Virus record (IMG/VR): IMGVR_UViG_3300022937_000142
Span: 1 to 24,634 of that record
DNA from: a virus
DNA: 24,634 nt
Reading direction: 5' to 3' (one strand)
In this document: positions 6,533 through 13,900 of the stretch, piece after piece
Numbering within the stretch: the stretch's first letter is position 1
How the letters are laid out: every line of letters begins with the position of its first letter
Made by a program: the position numbers and the translations under genes
The notes under the pieces: model-generated
What the model saw: the letters and a program-made list of their open reading frames with translations, nothing else
Database searches by the model: none
Told to the model about the DNA's origin: nothing

Positions 6533-8071
6533 TTGAATACTGACTTAACAAAAGAACAAAAGGACTACGCAATCTTCCTGCCGGCGATCAGTGGTTTCTA
6601 TGCGACTTTTATTGGCAAACAACGTAGAGAAGAATATGTAGATAAAACTCGTATTCCTTTCCCTAACAACGAAATGGAAAGTCTTAACTGGTTTAACAAA
6701 AAAGACGGACTATTCAACTATCAATGGAGTTTGTATTCTGCAGGACACGCCGAACTTGACATTAACAAGGACGCACCTAAAGAATTAATGATCCGTGAAC
6801 GTGATCGCGAAAATAGTTGGCTACTTGGTGACTCAGGTGGTTTCCAGATTGGTAAGGGTGTTTGGGAAGGTGATTGGAAAGATCCTAATTGTCCTAAGGC
6901 TAAAAAGAAACGTGAGCAGGTTCTTGCGTGGATGGATGCCTATATGAATTATGGTATGATCCTTGATATTCCGGCTTGGGTGGCACGTTCACCAGCAGGA
7001 AGAAAAGCAACAGGTATTGACAACTATCAAGATGCCGTTAATGCTACACGCATTAACAACGATTACTTTATGAAGAATCGTACAGGTGCTTGTAAGTTTC
7101 TAAACGTACTACAAGGTGAAAATCACGCTGATGCAGAAGATTGGTATCAACAGATGAAAGACTATTGTGATCCTAAGGTATATCCAGACACACACTTTAA
7201 TGGTTGGTCAATGGGTGGTCAGAACATGTGCGATGTGCATCTTGTTCTTAAAAGATTAGTTGCATTGAGATTTGATGGACTACTTGAAAAAGGTGTGCAT
7301 GATTTTATGCACTTCTTAGGTACAAGTAAACTAGAGTGGGCAACTTTGCTTACAGATATTCAAAGAGCAGTTCGTAAGTATCACAACGAAAACTTTACGA
7401 TTACATTTGATTGTGCTAGTCCGTTCCTAGCAACAGCAAATGGTCAAATATATTGTGAACTTGAAACTAATGATAGAAGTAAATGGGTGTATAGAATGGT
7501 ACCTAGTATTGATGACAAAGCATTTGCCACTGATACTACTCCTTTCGGTCAAGCATTTGTACGTGAAGGCAAACACACTAGTTTCTTAGATAGTCCTATT
7601 ACAGCAAATTTACAAGCAAAAGATATTTGTATATACGCACCAGGCGACCTAAATAAAATAGGTAAAGAAGGAAAAACAAGTTGGGATAGTTTTTCCTATG
7701 CGATCCAAATGGGTCATAATGTATGGAGTCACATTAATGCAGTACAAGAAGCAAACAGACAATACGACAACAGCCTTGTTCCAAGGATGCTTGTTCAAGA
7801 ACAATTTGACAGGGTATTTTTTAGAGATGTTGTGGAGGCAATATTTGCAACATCAAACAGAGATGAAGCAAACGCAATCATAGAAGAATTTAGTAGATTT
7901 TGGATGGCTATTCCAGGCACACGTGGTGCTATTGGTAAGAAAACGGTTAATGCAAGTACACAATTTAATGCATTATTTGATGTCGAAGAAGATTCTATTC
8001 AAGAAGATATTCATGAAGATGGATTCTTTACTGAAGAAGAAGAACAAAAACTACAACAACTGGAGGTATAA
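6533..8071 (+). CDS. dpdA: DpdA-type DNA-guanine transglycosylase
   Basis: This 512-aa protein of the tRNA-guanine transglycosylase superfamily is best read as phage DpdA, which exchanges guanine in DNA for a 7-deazaguanine base. TGT-like landmarks appear in order: GDSGGFQ (D100 begins DSGGFQ, base recognition), NVLQG at 191-195, GWSMGG at 224-229, FLGTSK at 261-266, and FDCASP with D293 at the nucleophile position (TGT FDCVxPT). The CxCxxC zinc site of tRNA-modifying TGT is not seen, which favours a DNA rather than tRNA substrate. It starts at a TTG behind AGGAG. Downstream genes encode deazaguanine-synthesis enzymes. Which base it inserts cannot be read from the sequence. Confidence 0.85.
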   Translation: MNTDLTKEQKDYAIFLPAISGFYATFIGKQRREEYVDKTRIPFPNNEMESLNWFNKKDGLFNYQWSLYSAGHAELDINKDAPKELMIRERDRENSWLLGDSGGFQIGKGVWEGDWKDPNCPKAKKKREQVLAWMDAYMNYGMILDIPAWVARSPAGRKATGIDNYQDAVNATRINNDYFMKNRTGACKFLNVLQGENHADAEDWYQQMKDYCDPKVYPDTHFNGWSMGGQNMCDVHLVLKRLVALRFDGLLEKGVHDFMHFLGTSKLEWATLLTDIQRAVRKYHNENFTITFDCASPFLATANGQIYCELETNDRSKWVYRMVPSIDDKAFATDTTPFGQAFVREGKHTSFLDSPITANLQAKDICIYAPGDLNKIGKEGKTSWDSFSYAIQMGHNVWSHINAVQEANRQYDNSLVPRMLVQEQFDRVFFRDVVEAIFATSNRDEANAIIEEFSRFWMAIPGTRGAIGKKTVNASTQFNALFDVEEDSIQEDIHEDGFFTEEEEQKLQQLEV

Positions 8072-8074
8072 TAT

Positions 8075-8251
8075 ATGAAAGAACAAGATAAAAATCATAG
8101 AATCAAAATACTGGAATCACGTCACAGACAACTTGACGATGATATTAAAAGAGGTTATAGCAGTTATATCGATGATGCATCGCTTACTAAAATGAAACAC
8201 GAAAAACTACACATTAAAGATCAAATTGAGAAATTAAAAAATGAAGCGTGA
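8075..8251 (+). CDS. YdcH/DUF465-like small coiled-coil protein
   Basis: This 58-aa protein has an ATG 8 nt after a perfect GGAGG, inside the end of dpdA. It consists of two charged helices: RIKILESRHRQLDDDIKRG, a short turn with YIDDASL, then KMKHEKLHIKDQIEKLK. The second helix matches the L..LK..KL.LKD.I..L pattern of the DUF465/YdcH family of short helical-hairpin proteins with unknown role. It overlaps the next gene by 11 nt. Coupling to dpdA hints at an accessory subunit, but this is inference. Confidence 0.75.
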   Translation: MKEQDKNHRIKILESRHRQLDDDIKRGYSSYIDDASLTKMKHEKLHIKDQIEKLKNEA

Positions 8252-8768
8252 TTATACAGATGGCGTAAGGGACGATGTTAACTACTTTACAGGCTTTGAA
8301 GTAGAGAAAACACCTGCGTATGATATGGACACACTATTTGTCGTAGGTTGTCGTCCACTAGAAGAAGTTCTTGCTAAAGCAGAACACCACCATGTGGATC
8401 ATATCTATCTTGGTGCTAATCATAGTTTTGTTCCAAAAGAAGAATGGGAAGATTTGGTACTAGGATTATTAGACGCTAAATCGTCTTTGGGTACAAATTA
8501 TATGGTAACACTTGATTATGATGTTAAGTATCACGAATGGATACTAGAAACAGGAATGGGTGAACGACACAACTTTATTCCATTGTTAAGTGTAAAATTA
8601 CCCTATGTAAATCAACTAGGCTACAATGCTTGTATTAAGATTGATGACTCAGACTTTAATCATTCCAATCCTGGAGTTTGGATTCATCAAGTTCATGACC
8701 TTTTGGACAGAAATAAATTCACGGATTGGAGCAAATATGGCAACGATAATCCGGTTGACAACGAGTAG
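8241..8768 (+). CDS. Unknown 175-aa protein in the deazaguanine block
   Basis: I do not recognise this family. The protein begins with YFTGFEVEKTPAYDMDTLFV, has a strand-turn-strand look (LFVVGCRP, HIYLGANHSF, NYMVTLDYDV, FIPLLSVKLPY) suggesting an alpha/beta fold, and contains a His-rich EHHHVDH segment around residues 47-53. The end carries KIDDSDFNHSNPGVW and an acidic tail. Repeating beta strands ending in acidic or His residues recall TIM-barrel or radical-SAM-like folds, but no CxxxCxxC is present. It lies between dpdA and the queD-like gene, overlapping the small gene before it, so it probably works in the same modification pathway. Confidence 0.75.
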   Translation: MKRDYTDGVRDDVNYFTGFEVEKTPAYDMDTLFVVGCRPLEEVLAKAEHHHVDHIYLGANHSFVPKEEWEDLVLGLLDAKSSLGTNYMVTLDYDVKYHEWILETGMGERHNFIPLLSVKLPYVNQLGYNACIKIDDSDFNHSNPGVWIHQVHDLLDRNKFTDWSKYGNDNPVDNE

Positions 8769-8783
8769 GAAAGACACTATACT
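8755..8783 (+). promoter_or_regulatory. Sigma-70-like promoter abutting the queD-like start codon
   Basis: TTGACA at 8755-8760 and TATACT at 8778-8783 have a 17-nt spacer. The -10 box ends one base before the ATG at 8784, so the predicted transcript would begin near 8790, inside the reading frame. It may serve genes further downstream. Confidence 0.55.
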
Positions 8784-9227
8784 ATGAGTATAACAGAACA
8801 AATGCAAAAGGCTTATGCCGCAACTGAAAGACATGAAAAAATTATGAGAACTGCAAAGCGTATGATTTGGGTAACATTCCGTAAGGAAGGTATCCACAAG
8901 TATCCTGCGGCACTGGATGATCCCAGTCTTGCAACAGGTGATGAATATGATGTTTCGTTTTTGGGTTACCCACACAGACACATATTTCATTTCAAAGTCG
9001 CTATTTCTGTAACGCACAACGACAGAGATATCGAATTCATTCAATTCAAACGATGGTTGGAGAAATTATATGACAGCAAGACATTAGAGTTAGACTATAA
9101 AAGTTGTGAAATGATGGCTGATGATCTATATGAAAAGATTTCAGCAAAATATCCGGGCAGAGAGGTTCACATCGACATCAGTGAAGATGGTGAAAACGGT
9201 GCTCATATTGAATATGCAAAAGACTAA
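8784..9227 (+). CDS. queD: QueD-like 6-carboxytetrahydropterin synthase fold protein
   Basis: This 147-aa protein has the layout of the QueD/PTPS family, which turns dihydroneopterin triphosphate into 6-carboxytetrahydropterin. H38 followed by HRH at 64-66 could be the three zinc-binding histidines (QueD: H...HGH). DIEFIQFKRWL matches the DF..LK segment, and ISEDGENGAHIEY matches the C-terminal ET..A.Y with E134. The match is divergent: the catalytic Cys before HGH is missing and LDH is replaced by LELDY. Position between dpdA and folE supports a pathway role. A noncatalytic or altered enzyme is possible. The ATG at 8784 has a distant AGGA, and the domain proper may begin near M27. Confidence 0.5.
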   Translation: MSITEQMQKAYAATERHEKIMRTAKRMIWVTFRKEGIHKYPAALDDPSLATGDEYDVSFLGYPHRHIFHFKVAISVTHNDRDIEFIQFKRWLEKLYDSKTLELDYKSCEMMADDLYEKISAKYPGREVHIDISEDGENGAHIEYAKD

Positions 9228-9239
9228 AGGAGAATCAAA

Positions 9240-9437
9240 GTGTCTTATTTTGCAGAACATCCGCAGATCGTTAAGATCTTTAAGGACTTGGAAGACTTTC
9301 GCGATTGGTGTCGTTTCGACGGTCATCGATATGACGAAAAAGATCTTTATAATAACGAAAGCGGTATTTGGAAAACTTACTGCCGCGAACGCAGTAAGAA
9401 GCAGAAGAACTTTAAAAAGAGATCAAGGAAACATTGA
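9240..9437 (+). CDS. Small basic protein of unknown function
   Basis: This 65-aa protein starts with GTG behind AAAGGAG. Its N-terminal half is mixed (FKDLEDFRDWCRFDGHRYDEKD) and its C-terminal half is strongly basic (RERSKKQKNFKKRSRKH), suggesting nucleic-acid binding. It sits 12 nt after the queD-like gene and just before the glycosyltransferase-like gene. Two cysteines occur, too few for a zinc finger alone. No family is recognised. Confidence 0.7.
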   Translation: MSYFAEHPQIVKIFKDLEDFRDWCRFDGHRYDEKDLYNNESGIWKTYCRERSKKQKNFKKRSRKH

Positions 9438-9458
9438 TCCAGCAAAAGGAGTTGTAGC

Positions 9459-10589
9459 ATGAAAATATGGTTGGTAGATTTAGAAGCAGTAGAAACTAGA
9501 TATACATCTGAATGGAAAGTTCACTTACCTAAACAACTTAAAAAGGTAGGAAGTATTTTCGACGGCTACGCAGAAGTAGAAGTCATGGATGGTGCTGACG
9601 ATATTCCAGATGCTACAACTCCTGGAGCATTTTTAAACTTTGGCGGAACAAACATTTACAAATGCACACAAATAGAAAAACTTTCTCGTGCATTTACAAA
9701 TAATAAAGTTAAATCCGGTGATCATATTATCTTCACAGATGCGTGGCATCCTGGTATTATTAATGTGAAGTACATGGCAGAATTGCTAGGTATCGATGTA
9801 ATAACACACGGACTATGGCATGCCGGCAGTTATGATCCTGCTGATTTCTTAGGTAGACTAGTAGGTGATACCCCTTGGGTAAGAAATGCTGAAAAGAGTT
9901 TCTTTCATGCATTTGATCACAATTACTTTGCTAGTGATTTTCATATTAAAATGTTTTGTGAAACACTACTAGGCATTGATATGACGTTAGCAAACGAAAC
10001 TCATATTAAGGATAACAAAATTGTAAGAGCAGGTTGGCCTATGGAATATACAAAAGATAGTTTAACTCCATTTAAGGGCATGAAAAAGAAAAATTTGATT
10101 CTTTTTCCACACAGAGTTGCTCCAGAAAAACAACCTGAAATATTTAGAGATTTAAAAGAAACATTGCAAGATGATTATGAATTTGTCGTTTGTCAAGATC
10201 AACGATTAAGCAAAGTTGAATATCATAACTTGCTAGGCGAAGCAAAAATGATCTTTAGTGCTAATCTACAAGAAACACTAGGCATTAGTGCATATGAAGG
10301 TGCTGTTGTAGATACATTTCCGTTAGTACCAGACAGATTAAGTTATACAGAGATGTATGATGACTATTTCAAATACCCAAGTGAATGGACACAGGATTGG
10401 GATAGTTACATTAAGAACAAAGACAAACTTGTTGAAAAAATTCATTGGGTAATGAATGATTATAAAAAGCATCTTTCTAAGATTGATGTACTAACAAACT
10501 ATCTATCAAATGAATATTTTAGTTGCAATAATATTACTAAGATGTTACAATATTACAACGAACAAAATAAAGAGACATCCACGTCTTAA
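9459..10589 (+). CDS. GT-B (GT4-like) glycosyltransferase-like protein
   Basis: This 376-aa protein looks like a GT-B glycosyltransferase, which moves a sugar from a nucleotide-sugar donor. The N-terminal half has Rossmann-like strands and a HGLWHAGSYDPADF loop; a linker segment HNYFASDFHIKMF follows. The C-terminal half opens with NLILFPHRVAPEKQPEIF, typical of the start of the donor-binding domain in GT4 enzymes. It then has QETLGISAYEGAVVDTFPL near residues 272-290, matching the E-x7-E-like donor motif. Acceptor and sugar are unknown. It lies between the queD-like gene and folE, so a modified DNA base is a reasonable candidate acceptor, but a capsule or lipid role is not excluded. The ATG follows AAAGGAG at 9446-9452. 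Confidence 0.65.
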   Translation: MKIWLVDLEAVETRYTSEWKVHLPKQLKKVGSIFDGYAEVEVMDGADDIPDATTPGAFLNFGGTNIYKCTQIEKLSRAFTNNKVKSGDHIIFTDAWHPGIINVKYMAELLGIDVITHGLWHAGSYDPADFLGRLVGDTPWVRNAEKSFFHAFDHNYFASDFHIKMFCETLLGIDMTLANETHIKDNKIVRAGWPMEYTKDSLTPFKGMKKKNLILFPHRVAPEKQPEIFRDLKETLQDDYEFVVCQDQRLSKVEYHNLLGEAKMIFSANLQETLGISAYEGAVVDTFPLVPDRLSYTEMYDDYFKYPSEWTQDWDSYIKNKDKLVEKIHWVMNDYKKHLSKIDVLTNYLSNEYFSCNNITKMLQYYNEQNKETSTS

Positions 10590-10603
10590 ACTCGGAGAAA
10601 AAA

Positions 10604-11290
10604 ATGAAAAAATATGAAGAAGTAACACGCAGAATCAAGGACGCAAATAAGCGTTATTGGGCGGGTGATAATATTAGTGAATTCATTTATGCTGGTGAAA
10701 AAGAAAAACTAATTGAAGAAGCCGCAGAGAAATTTGAAGGTGTGCTAGACGCACTTTTGATTGATCGTGATAATGATCCTAATTCAATGGGTACTGCAAA
10801 ACGTCTTGCTAAAATGTATTATAACGAACTTATGCAAGGACGTTATGACAAGATTCCAGCCGCAACGGCTTTTCCTAATAATGGTGAAGATGCATACACT
10901 GGTATGCTAGTGGTTCGTTCAGAACTTAAAAGTGTTTGTTCACATCATCATCAACCGGTAACAGGCGTAGCATACATTGGTGTTATTCCTAATGGTAAGG
11001 TAATTGGACTTTCTAAATATACACGTATCGCACAATGGTGTGCTAGACGTGGCACACTACAAGAAGAACTTGCAAATGATATTGCACGTGAGATTGAAAA
11101 AGCAACAGATGCAAAACATCTAGGTGTATACATTCAAGCAACACACGGTTGTTGTGAAAATAGAGGTATTATGGCACATTCAAGTTTAACACAAACAACC
11201 GTGCTAAAGGGTTCGTTCAAAGAAGATTCGGGAACAAAGAAAGAGTTTATGGATAATATTAAGTTGCAACAAGAGTTTGCACCGAGGTAA
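10604..11290 (+). CDS. folE: GTP cyclohydrolase I (FolE)
   Basis: This 228-aa enzyme is close in length to E. coli FolE (222 aa). It hydrolyses GTP to 7,8-dihydroneopterin triphosphate, the first step toward both folate and 7-deazaguanine. Zinc ligands are seen as C112 and H115 in SVCSHHHQP and C183 in THGCCENRG. The GLSKYTRI and ARRGTLQEELAN motifs match the family, as does the C-terminal SLTQTTVLKGSF. All key residues are present, so it should be active. In this genome it most likely feeds the QueD-like/QueE pathway for DNA modification. GGAG at 10594-10597 precedes the ATG. Confidence 0.95.
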   Translation: MKKYEEVTRRIKDANKRYWAGDNISEFIYAGEKEKLIEEAAEKFEGVLDALLIDRDNDPNSMGTAKRLAKMYYNELMQGRYDKIPAATAFPNNGEDAYTGMLVVRSELKSVCSHHHQPVTGVAYIGVIPNGKVIGLSKYTRIAQWCARRGTLQEELANDIAREIEKATDAKHLGVYIQATHGCCENRGIMAHSSLTQTTVLKGSFKEDSGTKKEFMDNIKLQQEFAPR

Positions 11291-11292
11291 TT

Positions 11293-11604
11293 ATGGGTGA
11301 TGATATTAAAGAAATTAAAATAGTTACTACATCTGAAGATCAACCAATAGCAGATGATACAGGTACATTTACAATATCTATTGATGGGTTAGAAGATCAC
11401 TATGCTTCATATGCTTCACCGGGGTTATCTCCATCTTATACAACTACTGATTATGGTTGGACTGGTACACCTGGTTGCTATGTTGATACAGACCTTGTAG
11501 AAAGTAATCCCACTTGTAAAGCATTATGGGATCAATTTGAATACGTTTACAATATGGTTAAAGCAGACAAAGAAAACGAGGAAAGTAATGACATTCCGTT
11601 TTAG
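11293..11604 (+). CDS. Acidic protein of unknown function
   Basis: This 103-aa protein is acidic and rich in Ser, Thr and Tyr, with a beta-type N-terminal half (EIKIVTTSED, GTFTISIDGLED) and a loop-rich middle (YASPGLSPSYTTTDYG). A helical region near residues 74-93 (CKALWDQFEYVYNMVKADK) ends the fold, followed by an acidic tail. The ATG is 2 nt after the folE stop, and the 3' end overlaps the next gene by 17 nt. I do not recognise a family or catalytic motif. Confidence 0.7.
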   Translation: MGDDIKEIKIVTTSEDQPIADDTGTFTISIDGLEDHYASYASPGLSPSYTTTDYGWTGTPGCYVDTDLVESNPTCKALWDQFEYVYNMVKADKENEESNDIPF

Positions 11605-12055
11605 ATTTTTTAAGTGGATTTCAGATTTTGACTTTCTAGATTGGTTAGATATAATTGGTCGTAAAAGAATTATTATGGACCGTTATGAAAACGAACCTTA
11701 TCTAACACGCTACTATCTATTCCTTAAGGATAGAAAGTGGTTTCCATTTAATGTATTCCTACATAAATTTCATAAAGGCGATCTAGATGATTTACATGAT
11801 CATCCGTGGCCATACTTTACATTAATTCTAAAAGGCGGTTATTGGGAAACTACGCCCAAAGGACGCTTTTGGAGAAAGCCTGGACATTTTAGATTTAATA
11901 GTCCCCGCAGTTTGCATCGAATTGAATTAGAGCCAGGAGTTACTCCTTGGACACTTTTTATTCCAGGACCTAAAATGAGGGAATGGGGTTTTATTCGTAA
12001 AGGTAAATGGGTACAACACGAACAATACTTAGAGGAAAAATACGATGGAAAATAG
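11588..12055 (+). CDS. Cupin-like protein
   Basis: This 155-aa protein has a cupin-like core. HKFHKGDLDDLHDHPWPYF supplies clustered histidines (cupin motif 1), followed by ILKGGYWE. The later HFRFNSPRSLHRIEL, then GVTPWTLFIPGP, matches motif 2, so a metal site of three or more His is likely. The chosen ATG at 11588 has GAGGAAAG at 11578-11585. A longer in-frame ATG at 11537 would lie deep in the previous gene and lacks a site. Cupins range from dioxygenases and sugar epimerases to binding proteins, so no substrate is claimed. The N-terminal 50 residues are aromatic and basic. Confidence 0.7.
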   Translation: MTFRFRFFKWISDFDFLDWLDIIGRKRIIMDRYENEPYLTRYYLFLKDRKWFPFNVFLHKFHKGDLDDLHDHPWPYFTLILKGGYWETTPKGRFWRKPGHFRFNSPRSLHRIELEPGVTPWTLFIPGPKMREWGFIRKGKWVQHEQYLEEKYDGK

Positions 12056-12389
12056 TCAAATTAATACACCAGAAGGACGTGAATGGCTTACAACACTCTT
12101 GCGTGAGCAACAAGTGATTGTTACTTTTAACAAAAAAGATGGCGATCAACGTATAATGACTTGTACACTTAATCAAGATCTTATTCCTGAAAATAAAAAG
12201 CCTAAAACAAAACCAGAAGATGATAATAAAAAGAAAAACGAAAACGTTCTTGCTGTTTACGATATAAATGCAGAAGGTTGGAGATCATTTACTTGGGCGA
12301 ATGTAACTAATGTAGAGTTTTCTTTAGATAACGAAGATCCTGCAGAACAAGAAGGTAAACTGGTTTACTCAGGAGCATTACTAAAATGA
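12045..12389 (+). CDS. SH3-barrel protein (DUF2693-like)
   Basis: This 114-aa protein resembles the phage DUF2693/SH3 beta-barrel family of unknown function. Matching features are LLREQQVIVTFNKKDGDQRI, then MTCTLNQDLIPE, and after a Lys-rich linker (residues about 50-65) the strand-rich VLAVYDINAEGWRSFTW. The linker is longer than I would expect. It overlaps the cupin gene by 11 nt and the phosphoribosyltransferase by 4 nt (ATGA). No enzyme motif is seen; a small adaptor or nucleic-acid-binding role is typical speculation for such folds. Confidence 0.65.
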   Translation: MENSQINTPEGREWLTTLLREQQVIVTFNKKDGDQRIMTCTLNQDLIPENKKPKTKPEDDNKKKNENVLAVYDINAEGWRSFTWANVTNVEFSLDNEDPAEQEGKLVYSGALLK

Positions 12390-12946
12390 TTAACAAGAAG
12401 TTTTATACTTGGCATGATATAGAAGTAATGTGTACAAACATTGTTACCCAAATGTACAAGGACAAATGGACGCCAGACTACATTGTGGGCATTACACGAG
12501 GTGGCAATGTTCCTGCTACTATTATTAGTAACATGACCGGCATACGTTGCGAAGCACTAAAGGTAGCACTACGTGATGATACAAGCCATTTAGAAAGCAA
12601 TGCCTGGATGGCCGAAGATGCTTACGGCTACGATGAACAAGGTTCATTTGCCCCTGAGATGGGATTCTTTAAAAATAAACCAATGGGCAAAAACATTCTT
12701 GTTATAGACGATATTAATGATACTGGCTCAACATTTAATTGGATTAAAGAAGATTGGAAGAGCAGTTGTTTACCACATAGTCCTGTATGGGACCAAGTTT
12801 GGAAAGACAACGTTCGCTTCGCAGTATTAACAGAAAACCTAAGCAGTGAGTTTGACGATGTGTCATACTGGTGCGATGAAGTAAACAAAGCCGAGGAAGA
12901 TGTATGGTTAGTATATCCCTGGGAGAATATAGGACACTATGGCTAA
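12386..12946 (+). CDS. Phosphoribosyltransferase
   Basis: This 186-aa protein has a type I PRTase fold. YIVGITRGGNVPA (32-44) is the early glycine-rich loop, and NILVIDDINDTGST (103-116) is the PRPP-binding signature with D108/D109 and the TGST phosphate loop. The family transfers phosphoribose between PRPP and a base. It most resembles the hypoxanthine/xanthine PRTase group, though the hood region is not typical of either. The base is unknown. In a genome that makes deazapurines, salvage of purines or removal of guanine released by DpdA is a tempting but untested idea. It is coupled to neighbours on both sides by overlaps. Confidence 0.85.
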   Translation: MINKKFYTWHDIEVMCTNIVTQMYKDKWTPDYIVGITRGGNVPATIISNMTGIRCEALKVALRDDTSHLESNAWMAEDAYGYDEQGSFAPEMGFFKNKPMGKNILVIDDINDTGSTFNWIKEDWKSSCLPHSPVWDQVWKDNVRFAVLTENLSSEFDDVSYWCDEVNKAEEDVWLVYPWENIGHYG

Positions 12947-13496
12947 AAAAGGCGAAGTACAACAACCACAAAATATAGAATCAAACGGCGTTTATCTTTT
13001 GATGGATCAAATTACCTATGCTAGTTGTAAAGAAGCAATTAAATGGGTAATGAATCATAATTTAAGCGATAATCCATTACCACAATTAACAATAATAATT
13101 AATTCACCGGGCGGAGATGTACACGCCGCATTTGCATTAATTGACGTGATGAAATCAAGTAGTATACCCATTAAGACGGTAGGATTAGGCTTGATTGCAA
13201 GTTGTGGCTTTTTAATTTTTATTGCGGGTACTAAAGGTAAACGTATTCTTACACCTAACACAAGCATTCTATCACATCAATATAGTTGGGGTAGTAGAGG
13301 TAAAGAACATGAACTATATGCTAGAGTAAAAGAATTTGAACTCAGCACAGAACGCATGATTAATCATTACAAAAAATGTTTAGGAATGACAGAAGCAAAA
13401 ATTAAAGAAATACTTCTTCCGCCACAGGACGTTTGGTTAAGTGCTGAAGAAGCAAAGAAACTTAAAATTTGTGATAAGATTGAGGACTTGTACTAA
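12939..13496 (+). CDS. clpP: ClpP-type serine protease
   Basis: This 185-aa ClpP homologue is near the bacterial length of about 195-205 aa. The catalytic triad is intact: S88 in GLGLIASCG, H113 in SILSHQ, and D164 in DVWLSAEEA. The oxyanion NSPGGDVHAA loop (55-64) and AGTKGKR segment also match. ClpP forms two stacked heptamer rings and needs an unfoldase partner. No ClpX or ClpA is encoded here, so it may use the host unfoldase or mix with host ClpP. Phage roles suggested for related proteins include head maturation and turnover of regulatory proteins. It overlaps the PRTase by 8 nt and the glycosylase start by one base. Confidence 0.92.
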   Translation: MAKKGEVQQPQNIESNGVYLLMDQITYASCKEAIKWVMNHNLSDNPLPQLTIIINSPGGDVHAAFALIDVMKSSSIPIKTVGLGLIASCGFLIFIAGTKGKRILTPNTSILSHQYSWGSRGKEHELYARVKEFELSTERMINHYKKCLGMTEAKIKEILLPPQDVWLSAEEAKKLKICDKIEDLY

Positions 13497-13900
13497 TGCG
13501 TGAAGACCTGATGGTACAGCAACAGGTAAAAAATGTATGGCAACACATGGTTGGTGTTATTTGCCTGAATCAAGTTAATAGACGACAAACTAAACCATTG
13601 CTTACAAAATTCTTTAAACGATGGCCTACAGCAAATAAACTATTGCGTTCAGCAACTATTCCCATGCTGGAAGAGTTTTTAGCACCACTAGGTATGCAAA
13701 AGGTAAGAGCAAAACGCATTTATAAGATGAGCATTCAAATAGAACATTGGGATGGTAACGATGCTACACAATTATACGGTATTGGCAAGTACGGTTCTGA
13801 TAGTTATAGAATTTTTTATAAAAATGAAATACCTGCAGATGTTCAGGACAAAGAATTAAAACGTTATATAACAGAGGAACTAACGTATGGCCACGCTTGA
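13496..13900 (+). CDS. MBD4-like HhH-GPD DNA glycosylase
   Basis: This 134-aa protein closely follows the catalytic domain of vertebrate MBD4, a mismatch glycosylase that removes T or U opposite G. Matching features are WQHMVGVICLNQVNRRQT (MBD4: a similar ATIFLNRTSGK helix), then LAPLGMQKVRAKRI, and the helix-hairpin-helix LYGIGKYGSDSYRIF. In the last, G95-x-G97-K98 forms the hairpin and D102 sits at the catalytic Asp (human D560). There is no FeS-cluster Cys motif, as in MBD4 and unlike endonuclease III. It may repair deamination products or act on modified bases in phage or host DNA. The start overlaps the clpP stop (TAATG). Confidence 0.85.
   Translation: MREDLMVQQQVKNVWQHMVGVICLNQVNRRQTKPLLTKFFKRWPTANKLLRSATIPMLEEFLAPLGMQKVRAKRIYKMSIQIEHWDGNDATQLYGIGKYGSDSYRIFYKNEIPADVQDKELKRYITEELTYGHA

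Noticed and set aside
9421-9439. GATCAA/TTGATC inverted repeat at the end of the gene at 9240
   Set aside because: A 6-bp stem with a 7-nt loop inside and at the end of a coding region, with no U-tract. Chance occurrence is likely.
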